Below, piece after piece: positions 1-8,625 of a stretch of 64,000 bases of DNA. Both the position numbers and the translations under genes were made by a program. Origin of the DNA: Volvox africanus (lineage: Eukaryota; Chlorophyta; Chlorophyceae; Chlamydomonadales; Volvocaceae); NCBI GenBank assembly GCA_030268105.1, contig BSDZ01000094.1:186001-250000 (forward strand). Reading direction: 5' to 3'. The first letter of the stretch is position 1; each line of letters begins with the position of its first letter. Under the pieces are notes generated by a model that saw only the letters and a program-made list of their open reading frames with translations, was not told the DNA's origin and ran no database searches.

Positions 1-239
1 GAGCATAATCAGGTCTAAAGGCGAAGGTTTCACAGCTTTCCTTTATCCGGTTGTAACACTGAAGCAAAGTAATTTGAATGGCAATGTAGGGGCGCTTCCG
101 TGTGGCGATAAGAACCCCGTATTACCATAATCGGTCCGCTGTTCGTGGCTTCGGGCCGTACATTGGAACAACAGATTACGTAGGTTCATCGCAAAGGATT
201 TCTTGAGCTCCTATTGAACTGTAATTTCAATTGGTACAA

Positions 240-259
240 TTGAGCTCGCGTAAGCTCAA
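240..259. other. Perfect 7-bp inverted repeat, 6-nt loop
   Basis: The arms TTGAGCT and AGCTCAA enclose CGCGTA. The same structure is present in every unit I read. It could form a small hairpin in RNA from either strand; no function is known. Confidence 0.6.
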
Positions 260-319
260 AGACATCAACACCGCACAAGTGTGTGTTTCACCAATACCGG
301 TTCGGAGGCCCCAAGAGCG

Positions 320-335
320 CAAGGTTATCACCTTG
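320..335. other. Perfect 6-bp inverted repeat, 4-nt loop
   Basis: CAAGGT and ACCTTG flank TATC. It is the second of a series of short foldbacks in the spacer. Confidence 0.55.
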
Positions 336-626
336 TATAGTACTGGTCTTCCCCATAGTAGGGAATCTAAAGTCCTGAAATTCCTTACATAATGCCACCA
401 CTGGACTGTGGCCCACGGTAGCTTGCCGTACACTATCACGTGTCCTGAAATTAATAAAGATGGAGCACGCCGAAGGCCTTCCGGTGCCATCTCCATGATG
501 GGCATGGACGCCCAAGTTGGGGCACCATAATGTCATAATGCCAACGATTGTTGAACCCTTGTATGAACATACATACACCTTAGTGAGAGCCTGCTGCAGT
601 AAAATGCAATTTGGCTGTGCAGCGCT

Positions 627-650
627 GCATGGAGATACAGCTCTCCATGC
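627..650. other. Perfect 9-bp inverted repeat, 6-nt loop
   Basis: GCATGGAGA (627-635) pairs fully with TCTCCATGC (642-650) across a TACAGC loop. This is the strongest simple hairpin in the unit and is unchanged in all ten units. It might belong to a structured transcript or be a protein-binding palindrome; the sequence does not decide. Confidence 0.65.
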
Positions 651-878
651 GGAGTAAAATCCAAACAGTTCTTCCCAAGTTTTCAGAACAAGTCGCCCAC
701 AGTGTAACACCTAAAAAGCACCCCTCTGTTCTGCTTCAGGGGGAGACTGAGACACTCAAAAAGGGTCATCCAGGCATCGCACGATTTACATGTGGTGTCA
801 CGGAGAGGCCTGCTGCTTGCTCGTCCACTCGTGAGCAACTGCGAGGCTCGAACACCATGGTATTGCACATGCCTGCAG

Positions 879-925
879 CACATGCATGCGCACACACGCA
901 TATGCACACACACGCCCACAGAGGC
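879..925. repeat. Imperfect CA-rich microsatellite tract
   Basis: A run of CA and CG/CATG-interrupted dinucleotides. It carries unit-specific substitutions (C to T at the site equivalent to 889 in units 5 and 7; C to T at the site equivalent to 911 in units 8-10) but no length change that I saw. Confidence 0.7.
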
Positions 926-972
926 ACGCATGCCCTCCCCCTTTGTGCTGTCCCAGGCATGTCTAGTTGAGA

Positions 973-987
973 GTCCCCTGTAAATAA
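973..987 (+). other. TGTAA/AATAAA motif, possible plus-strand poly(A) signal
   Basis: TGTAA overlaps directly with AATAAA on the + strand. TGTAA is the usual green-algal poly(A) signal and AATAAA the usual animal one. It lies just beyond two short plus-strand open frames. A chance occurrence is quite possible, since no plus-strand gene is supported. Confidence 0.2.
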
Positions 988-1068
988 ACTGGTCACATGC
1001 CATGTCGTCATGGCAGATTATGACACCAGCCTAATCACTTGAGAAGGATGTTAAATAGCTCATTAATC

Positions 1069-1226
1069 AGATCCATTAACAAACACGGTTCACAAGCTCC
1101 TATCGGTCAGAATCCAATGATGAACAGTTGACAACCATCTAGGGTTCAGATCCACTAACAAACACATTTGACACGCTCCTATTGGTTAGGGTCCACTAAT
1201 GAATGGCAGATAAGAAACGATGCAAC
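1069..1226. repeat. Degenerate 79-bp tandem dimer
   Basis: Two diverged copies, 1069-1147 and 1148-1226, share AGATCCAYTAACAAACAC at their starts and a CTCCTATYGGTYAG core, ending in an AATGATGAA / TAATGAATG pair. They are far more diverged from each other than any two macro-units are, so this duplication predates amplification of the array. Confidence 0.7.
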
Positions 1227-1249
1227 TAAAACTATATCAGGTCTATGAC

Positions 1250-2466
1250 AGCTAAGTGACTAAATGCTAGGCACAATACCATGTGTGCAGTTGGGAGTCT
1301 CACTGACTATGAATACCACTTGATGAAGTCCGACTGCCCACCAGCTGTTTAAACCTCCACAGCCCCTCCCCCTCCACTGCATGAAGCCTTAGGTACGATA
1401 AAAAGAACACAGAATATCACATAGCTAAGTGACTAAATGCTAGGCACAAATACCATGTGTGCAGTTGGGAGTCTCACTGACTATGAATACCACTTGATGA
1501 AGTCCGACTGCCCACCAGCTGTTTAAACCTCCACAGCCCCTCCCCCTCCACTGCATGAAGCCTTAGGTACGATAAAAAGAACACAGAATATCACATAGCT
1601 AAGTGACTTAATGCTAGGCACAAATACCATGTGTGCAGTTGGGAGTCTCACTGACTATGAATACCACTTGATGAAGTCCGACTGCCCACCAGCTGTTTAA
1701 ACCTCCACAGCCCCTCCCCCTCCACTGCATGAAGCCTTAGGTACGATAAAAAGAACACAGAATATCACATAGCTAAGTGACTTAATGCTAGGCACAAATA
1801 CCATGTGTGCAGTTGGGAGTCTCACTGACTATGAATACCACTTGATGAAGTCCGACTGCCCACCAGCTGTTTAAACCTCCACAGCCCCTCCCCCTCCACT
1901 GCATGAAGCCTTAGGTACGATAAAAAGAACACAGAATATCACATAGCTAAGTGACTAAATGCTAGGCACAAATACCATGTGTGCAGTTGGGAGTCTCACT
2001 GACTGTGAATACCACTTGATGAAGTCCGACTGCCCACCAGCTGTTTAAACCTCCACAGCCCCTCCCCCTCCACTGCATGAAGCCTTAGGTACGATAAAAA
2101 GAACACAGAATATCACATAGCTAAGTGACTAAATGCTAGGCACAAATACCATGTGTGCAGTTGGGAGTCTCACTGACTATGAATACCACTTGATGAAGTC
2201 CGACTGCCCACCAGCTGTTTAAACCTCCACAGCCCCTCCCCCTCCACTGCATGAAGCCTTAGGTACGATAAAAAGAACACAGAATATCACATAGCTAAGT
2301 GACTAAATGCTAGGCACAAATACCATGTGTGCAGTTGGGAGTCTCACTGACTATGAATACCACTTGATGAAGTCCGACTGCCCACCAGCTGTTTAAACCT
2401 CCACAGCCCCTCCCCCTCCACTGCATGAAGCCTTAGGTACGATAAAAAGAACACAGAATACCACAT
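1250..2466. repeat. 174-bp minisatellite, 7 monomers (unit 1)
   Basis: Monomers start at 1250, 1423, 1597, 1771, 1945, 2119 and 2293. The first is 173 bp because one A is missing from its CACAAATACC segment. Monomer position 1 is the A of AGCTAAG. Variants: type a is the consensus; b has T at position 13; g has G at position 61; c has C at position 9 and T at 13. The order here is a-a-b-b-g-a-a. The last monomer ends ACCACAT instead of ATCACAT, as in every complete unit, which marks the array edge. Each monomer has a C-rich tract at about positions 107-128 and a GTTTAAAC palindrome at about 99-106. Confidence 0.97.
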
Positions 2467-2907
2467 ACAAAACTGGGGGTGCCCGAAAACAAACATGTAC
2501 ATGAGAAAGCTAACCAAACCTGCAAACCCCAGCCTAACATCACGCCTAAGCCGCAGCAGCCACCTGCAAGCCACCACACCGACATCTCTCACGAGAGCCC
2601 TAACATACGTAATGTAAAGTGCCGCGCTATTCAGCCAGTCACCGCCCCTTGGTGCTACTACGGCCATGGTCACGGTCACCATCAGGCCTCAGAGTTTTTA
2701 GTTCCGCTCTAGGTGTCTTGAGTCCCTCTTTTCTTAATAACCGCGTCACCGTCGATTAAGGGTGCAGTGTTTAACAACGCTAAGCATCACGACTTGGCAA
2801 ACAAAATCGATGGCTCGAGATGACCATCTAGCAATCCGGCTAGCTAGCAAGGAGGGTAGTAGGTACATATCAGTGCGTGCACTTCCTGCAAAACCGCCCC
2901 AGCTCGA
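2467..2907. other. Flank between minisatellite and gene 3' end (unit 1)
   Basis: The 441 bp downstream of the minus-strand stop codon. This would hold the 3' untranslated region and transcription end; I see no convincing minus-strand AATAAA or TGTAA signal. A plus-strand Pro/His/Gln-rich open frame (2479-2712) has no in-frame ATG and is not called. A self-complementary GCTAGCTAGC lies near 2838-2847. Confidence 0.6.
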
Positions 2908-5511
2908 TCAGAGCCGAATGCCCCCACGCTGAACACACGGCTCTGTGATTCCCTTGGCAGCCCTTAGGAAGGCCGCCAAGAAAGGGCGCCTCTTGCGGGG
3001 CCCCTCAAGCGAGGCGGCCTTGATGGACGCCGTCCCCCAACGATTGGAGCCACAAAGCTCCATCAGCTTGAGCTGCACATAGGAAATTGCTGGAGCTGCC
3101 GCCTGCTCCTTCCCGAAGGCAACAAGTGGATTGTGCTCGAGGCCTAAAGAGGGCAAAGTGTGTGGGGGAGAGCGAACGTCTCTGTGCCAGAAATCAATTC
3201 ATGTAAGGTGGGCTGCGCTTAGATGTGCAGGCAGACAGCAGGTGGCAAGGCCCACTGCCTGCTGAGTCAGCAGATAGAACAGGATACTTGGGAGCCAAAC
3301 CAGTCAGCAGACCTAGACTCAGGGGTGTCTTTTCACAACCCCTCACACAATGACAACCCCTCAGCAGTACCATGCACCTAGCTAGCATGAGATGGAGCGC
3401 GACGTGCACACCACCAGACTTACTTGCTTCACGAATGGCTTCTGCCAGGGTCGGCTCAAGCGTCTTGGTAAACGCCTGAACCTCCGCCCAGGACGACCAA
3501 TGCTGCTCCCCCGCCCAGGACCGGCAGTCCTGCAGACCCCAGTTCCGTGCCTCAGGGGGCAGACGCCGCTCTGGGGTTTTCGGGTGCGGTTTTGGTGGCT
3601 GCGTGAGCTCCAGGGGTTGGTACAACTCCTGGGGTTGCTGCGCAGCCTTGTTGATGAAAATGGAAGCGGCACCAGCATCTGCGACTTCGACTGCAGAAGG
3701 CGGACTCGTGGCGCCCATAGCAGGACAGCTGGCGGCAGGGATGATGGCAAATTTGGCAGTGATGCTGCTGCCCTGCAGGTCTGTAGAGGCCCCGGAAAGG
3801 CCCCCCTTCCTGGCCTCCATCATGGCGGCCCCCGACCTCAGCTTCTCGAGTTGCGAAATCAAATCTGACACCTGCAGATAAAAGAGCGAACATCCAGCAG
3901 TTGTCGGGTTTTGTATACATAAGACTATGTTGCTTCGATGACTTCTTGCCCACGCACCTGGACTTGGAAGCCCTCGAAGCCCTCAGCTTCGGTGGTCTCG
4001 TCCAACCTGTATGGAAAAGGCATGGGTGGGGTTGCAGGTGTAAGCAAGAGATCCCAGCATTGTGGGTTTCGGGTAAACAGGAAGTCGCACATCCGAAACA
4101 CGTACTCCTTCATGCATTTGCCGCCACGTACTCAGACCTCCACGCACTACCACGTCACTCCGCCGTACACCTAGTTATACACTGCACCTACCGCTGATAT
4201 GCTAGCTCAATGGCCGCCGCTGCTCCCGCCAACCCCGACGGGGCCATCACGCCACCCGCGCATTGCTGCACGTTGTTCTCCTCACTCTCCAGCTGCGGCT
4301 CCTGCTGGCAGAGAACGAGACACACAAAAAAGCTTTTCATCAGTTAGTGCACCGTTTACGTGCGTAGACATGGAACATCTGCATCACGGAAAGCATCTTG
4401 ATGTGTTTCCGAGGGGGTATTGGACGTCCAAACACAAGCGCATGTACACAAATTAGTTTCGGCGACATCTGAACGACGACAAAATAACGACATGGATGAT
4501 GAGCCCACCCCCGTGTCACCCTCGGGCAACTCCCTCCGTCCGTCTCCCCTCCCCTCGGAAACCATGTTCCCCATTCGCCTCCCCTGAGAAGCGCTTTCCT
4601 GCAGGCACTTTGCAACCAACACAGTGCAGCACAAGCCGCGCACTGGTATGAGAAAGGCGACCTCCTCCCCGGAACCCCCTCAGGCGTCAGGTCTGACCCA
4701 CCACCTGCTGCGCTGCTGGAACTGGCTGGGCTTCCAGTTGGGCTCCGGCCTGGTGAAGATTCTCGGGCGCGCCCTTCTGTTGTGCGCACGCAAAAGACGG
4801 GGGGTCGACACGTTGGTCGATAGTCAGCAAGCGGTGCGGGTCGGCGCATGGCCCAATCACATCGAGCGACTGTCAGACAAGCGACCCCCAAGGCATCTCA
4901 ACACCCATCACCACTGCTGGAGCAAACTCCTGATCAGCTCAAACTCACCCAGGATAGCAGGACCTTAAGCAGAGTCCCCTTCTCAGCTATTTGCAGGCGC
5001 CGCGCGGACAACCGCTCCTGCAACGTCAAGGATTCTTCGCCCTCGAGCTTCCCGAACCGCTGAAGAGGCTGCGACAGAAAAGGTGGAAGGGATGGGATGT
5101 CACGGAATGACCGAAAAAAGACGGAATCGAAGAAAACATAAACGACGACGAAAGGCAGGCTTGATGGGAGTTGGCCTTACTTAGAACTGAACATCAGGAA
5201 AGACAGCAACACGAATTCACCTTTTCTGTCGGAATCCACTTGCGGCTAAACTTCTTCATTAGTTCACGCAAAGGAGTGACGACCACTCCACCTGCAGGCT
5301 GCTCTACAGCTTTGCCATTTAGGCAGCTGCTGTTGCTCATAACGCTGTCATTATCGTTAGCGGTGCTGTTGGTGTCCGAGATTGTGTCGATCCTCTCATA
5401 AGCACGATCCTTAGGCTTGAAGCCCAGTTTCACCAACAGCGAGATCATGGCTGACGCCTGGACAGCCGGGTCGTGGTCAAGGAGCCGGTAATCGAAGCGT
5501 CCAATGAAGCA
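2908..5511 (-). CDS. Seven-exon split gene, unknown function, copy 1
   Basis: Exons in transcript order: 5221-5511, 4949-5059, 4705-4776, 4192-4304, 3958-4006, 3424-3871, 2908-3143. All six introns (161, 172, 400, 185, 86 and 280 nt) are GT-AG, with donors GTGAAT, GTGAGT, GTGGTG, GTAGGT, GTGCGT and GTAAGT. The exon phases close exactly (0,0,0,2,0,1), giving 1,320 nt and 439 residues ending in TGA. I do not recognise the family. Visible traits: Asn/Ser/Asp-rich stretch at residues 42-65, a charged Leu-rich helix-like exon at 98-134, Ala-rich 184-191, Pro/Gln-rich 290-318, four tryptophans at 323, 331, 337 and 340, and a basic PRKRRP at 410-415 that could be a nuclear signal. There is no signal peptide or clear membrane segment. 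The 5' end is uncertain: an in-frame TAG precedes exon 1, serving either as an acceptor or as the limit before an ATG at residue 22 (418 residues). Exon 3 is the weakest exon. Confidence 0.62.
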
Positions 5512-5718
5512 CTATCGCTAAGCAAATCGTTGAGATGTATTACTCAATAAACGACACTAAGGTTTTGTCTAGAGGCAAACTGTTGTGTTGACAGGCCAAA
5601 GCCTGTTCTTTGGAGTCTCTCTAAGGAATTCGAAAGCAATTATGGAAAATGGTTTTAAAATAACTAGTTAGGATGTTAATGGGTCACACAGGGTGGGCTA
5701 TGGTTATGTAGAGCGACG
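5512..5718 (-). promoter_or_regulatory. Gene upstream flank, possible promoter (unit 1)
   Basis: The 207 bp upstream of exon 1 are AT-richer than the rest of the unit and include a TTTTAAAATA stretch (about 5653-5662) and a perfect ACAGGC/GCCTGT hairpin with CAAA loop (5591-5606). If exon 1 begins with the ATG at 5448, this region should contain the promoter; if exon 1 is internal, it is an intron. The sequence alone does not choose. Confidence 0.3.
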
Positions 5719-6967
5719 GAGCATAATCAGGTCTAAAGGCGAAGGTTTCACAGCTTTCCTTTATCCGGTTGTAACACTGAAGCAAAGTAATTTGAATGGC
5801 AATGTAGGGGCGCTTCCGTGTGGCGATAAGAACCCCGTATTACCATAATCGGTCCGCTGTTCGTGGCTTCGGGCCGTACATTGGAACAACAGATTACGTA
5901 GGTTCATCGCAAAGGATTTCTTGAGCTCCTATTGAACTGTAATTTCAATTGGTACAATTGAGCTCGCGTAAGCTCAAAGACATCAACACCGCACAAGTGT
6001 GTGTTTCACCAATACCGGTTCGGAGGCCCCAAGAGCGCAAGGTTATCACCTTGTATAGTACTGGTCTTCCCCATAGTAGGGAATCTAAAGTCCTGAAATT
6101 CCTTACATAATGCCACCACTGGACTGTGGCCCACGGTAGCTTGCCGTACACTATCACGTGTCCTGAAATTAATAAAGATGGAGCACGCCGAAGGCCTTCC
6201 GGTGCCATCTCCATGATGGGCATGGACGCCCAAGTTGGGGCACCATAATGTCATAATGCCAACGATTGTTGAACCCTTGTATGAACATACATACACCTTA
6301 GTGAGAGCCTGCTGCAGTAAAATGCAATTTGGCTGTGCAGCGCTGCATGGAGATACAGCTCTCCATGCGGAGTAAAATCCAAACAGTTCTTCCCAAGTTT
6401 TCAGAACAAGTCGCCCACAGTGTAACACCTAAAAAGCACCCCTCTGTTCTGCTTCAGGGGGAGACTGAGACACTCAAAAAGGGTCATCCAGGCATCGCAC
6501 GATTTACATGTGGTGTCACGGAGAGGCCTGCTGCTTGCTCGTCCACTCGTGAGCAACTGCGAGGCTCGAACACCATGGTATTGCACATGCCTGCAGCACA
6601 TGCATGCGCACACACGCATATGCACACACACGCCCACAGAGGCACGCATGCCCTCCCCCTTTGTGCTGTCCCAGGCATGTCTAGTTGAGAGTCCCCTGTA
6701 AATAAACTGGTCACATGCCATGTCGTCATGGCAGATTATGACACCAGCCTAATCACTTGAGAAGGATGTTAAATAGCTCATTAATCAGATCCATTAACAA
6801 ACACGGTTCACAAGCTCCTATCGGTCAGAATCCAATGATGAACAGTTGACAACCATCTAGGGTTCAGATCCACTAACAAACACATTTGACACGCTCCTAT
6901 TGGTTAGGGTCCACTAATGAATGGCAGATAAGAAACGATGCAACTAAAACTATATCAGGTCTATGAC

Positions 6968-8184
6968 AGCTAAGTGACTAAATGCTAGGCACAATACCAT
7001 GTGTGCAGTTGGGAGTCTCACTGACTATGAATACCACTTGATGAAGTCCGACTGCCCACCAGCTGTTTAAACCTCCACAGCCCCTCCCCCTCCACTGCAT
7101 GAAGCCTTAGGTACGATAAAAAGAACACAGAATATCACATAGCTAAGTGACTAAATGCTAGGCACAAATACCATGTGTGCAGTTGGGAGTCTCACTGACT
7201 ATGAATACCACTTGATGAAGTCCGACTGCCCACCAGCTGTTTAAACCTCCACAGCCCCTCCCCCTCCACTGCATGAAGCCTTAGGTACGATAAAAAGAAC
7301 ACAGAATATCACATAGCTAAGTGACTTAATGCTAGGCACAAATACCATGTGTGCAGTTGGGAGTCTCACTGACTATGAATACCACTTGATGAAGTCCGAC
7401 TGCCCACCAGCTGTTTAAACCTCCACAGCCCCTCCCCCTCCACTGCATGAAGCCTTAGGTACGATAAAAAGAACACAGAATATCACATAGCTAAGTGACT
7501 TAATGCTAGGCACAAATACCATGTGTGCAGTTGGGAGTCTCACTGACTATGAATACCACTTGATGAAGTCCGACTGCCCACCAGCTGTTTAAACCTCCAC
7601 AGCCCCTCCCCCTCCACTGCATGAAGCCTTAGGTACGATAAAAAGAACACAGAATATCACATAGCTAAGTGACTAAATGCTAGGCACAAATACCATGTGT
7701 GCAGTTGGGAGTCTCACTGACTGTGAATACCACTTGATGAAGTCCGACTGCCCACCAGCTGTTTAAACCTCCACAGCCCCTCCCCCTCCACTGCATGAAG
7801 CCTTAGGTACGATAAAAAGAACACAGAATATCACATAGCTAAGTGACTAAATGCTAGGCACAAATACCATGTGTGCAGTTGGGAGTCTCACTGACTATGA
7901 ATACCACTTGATGAAGTCCGACTGCCCACCAGCTGTTTAAACCTCCACAGCCCCTCCCCCTCCACTGCATGAAGCCTTAGGTACGATAAAAAGAACACAG
8001 AATATCACATAGCTAAGTGACTAAATGCTAGGCACAAATACCATGTGTGCAGTTGGGAGTCTCACTGACTATGAATACCACTTGATGAAGTCCGACTGCC
8101 CACCAGCTGTTTAAACCTCCACAGCCCCTCCCCCTCCACTGCATGAAGCCTTAGGTACGATAAAAAGAACACAGAATACCACAT
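6968..8184. repeat. 174-bp minisatellite, 7 monomers (unit 2)
   Basis: Same length, same one-base deletion in the first monomer and the same variant order (a-a-b-b-g-a-a) as in unit 1. Confidence 0.97.
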
Positions 8185-8625
8185 ACAAAACTGGGGGTGC
8201 CCGAAAACAAACATGTACATGAGAAAGCTAACCAAACCTGCAAACCCCAGCCTAACATCACGCCTAAGCCGCAGCAGCCACCTGCAAGCCACCACACCGA
8301 CATCTCTCACGAGAGCCCTAACATACGTAATGTAAAGTGCCGCGCTATTCAGCCAGTCACCGCCCCTTGGTGCTACTACGGCCATGGTCACGGTCACCAT
8401 CAGGCCTCAGAGTTTTTAGTTCCGCTCTAGGTGTCTTGAGTCCCTCTTTTCTTAATAACCGCGTCACCGTCGATTAAGGGTGCAGTGTTTAACAACGCTA
8501 AGCATCACGACTTGGCAAACAAAATCGATGGCTCGAGATGACCATCTAGCAATCCGGCTAGCTAGCAAGGAGGGTAGTAGGTACATATCAGTGCGTGCAC
8601 TTCCTGCAAAACCGCCCCAGCTCGA

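Larger units (their letters stand above)
1..1249. other. Leading spacer of unit 1, no supported gene
   Basis: Intergenic stretch between the minisatellite and the upstream flank of the next gene in transcription order. It holds a perfect 11-base direct repeat (372-382 and 442-452), hairpins at 240-259, 320-335 and 627-650, a looser inverted repeat at 459-491, a CA-rich tract near 879-925 and a 79-bp degenerate dimer at 1069-1226. Open frames exist on both strands (for example minus 288-710) but have no recognisable domain, and the minus frame is cut by a nonsense change in units 6 and 7. The segment varies more between units than the gene does. I see no coding sequence here that I would defend. 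Confidence 0.7.
1..5718. repeat. Macrosatellite unit 1 (5718 bp)
   Basis: Reference copy. Its first bases recur unchanged at 5719, which sets the period; the unit edge is placed at window position 1 for convenience and has no known biological meaning. Parts: leading spacer 1-1249, seven-monomer minisatellite 1250-2466, flank 2467-2907, minus-strand split gene 2908-5511, and gene upstream flank 5512-5718. The only difference from unit 2 that I noticed is T instead of G at 5581. Confidence 0.97.

Noticed and set aside
288..710. Minus-strand 140-codon frame in the spacer as a gene
   Set aside because: No recognisable domain; no convincing in-frame splice join to the downstream gene was found; a nonsense change interrupts it in units 6 and 7, and a missense change affects an overlapping frame in units 8-10.
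611..970. Plus-strand frame ending near TGTAA/AATAAA as a gene
   Set aside because: The frame has no plausible ATG context at its 5' end, its C-terminal half is His/Thr/Ala translation of the CA-rich tract, and overlapping frames on both strands are equally open.
1143..1153. RNA polymerase III B box (GGTTCAGATCC)
   Set aside because: It deviates from GWTCRANNC at a key position, lies in the 79-bp dimer, and no A box or T-run terminator is placed suitably.
1250..2466. CRISPR-like array
   Set aside because: Monomers are directly contiguous 174-bp copies with no unique spacers, and the context is eukaryotic.
2344..2682. Minus-strand 112-codon frame with hydrophobic stretch
   Set aside because: It runs from the flank into the last minisatellite monomer and ends at a stop inside the repeat. 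Coding across a satellite edge is unlikely and nothing is recognisable.
2479..2712. Plus-strand Pro/His/Gln-rich frame
   Set aside because: No in-frame ATG; composition follows a C/A-rich strand; a double substitution alters it between units 1-3 and 4-9. It could at most be an exon, with no partner seen.
3392..3868. Plus-strand 158-codon frame
   Set aside because: It is the antisense shadow of exon 6, which has matched splice sites and phase.
3925..4113. Extra or extended exon reading through the catACAG site
   Set aside because: The frame looks plausible, but no acceptor with the right phase joins it to exon 4. Direct joining of CG at 4192 to G at 4006 restores frame exactly, so the segment is assigned to intron 4.
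4340..4891. Minus-strand 183-codon frame as one exon
   Set aside because: Low-complexity Ser/Gly/Arg-rich reading; the 10-bp deletion in unit 4 breaks it, while the spliced model with exon 3 (4705-4776) and intron 3 is unaffected.
1..5718. Ribosomal RNA repeat unit
   Set aside because: The layout recalls rDNA, but I recognise no conserved 18S, 5.8S, 28S or 5S segment in the unit.
1..5718. Transposon or LTR element as the repeated unit
   Set aside because: No terminal inverted repeats, LTR pair, target-site duplication, or transposase, reverse transcriptase or integrase motif was seen.
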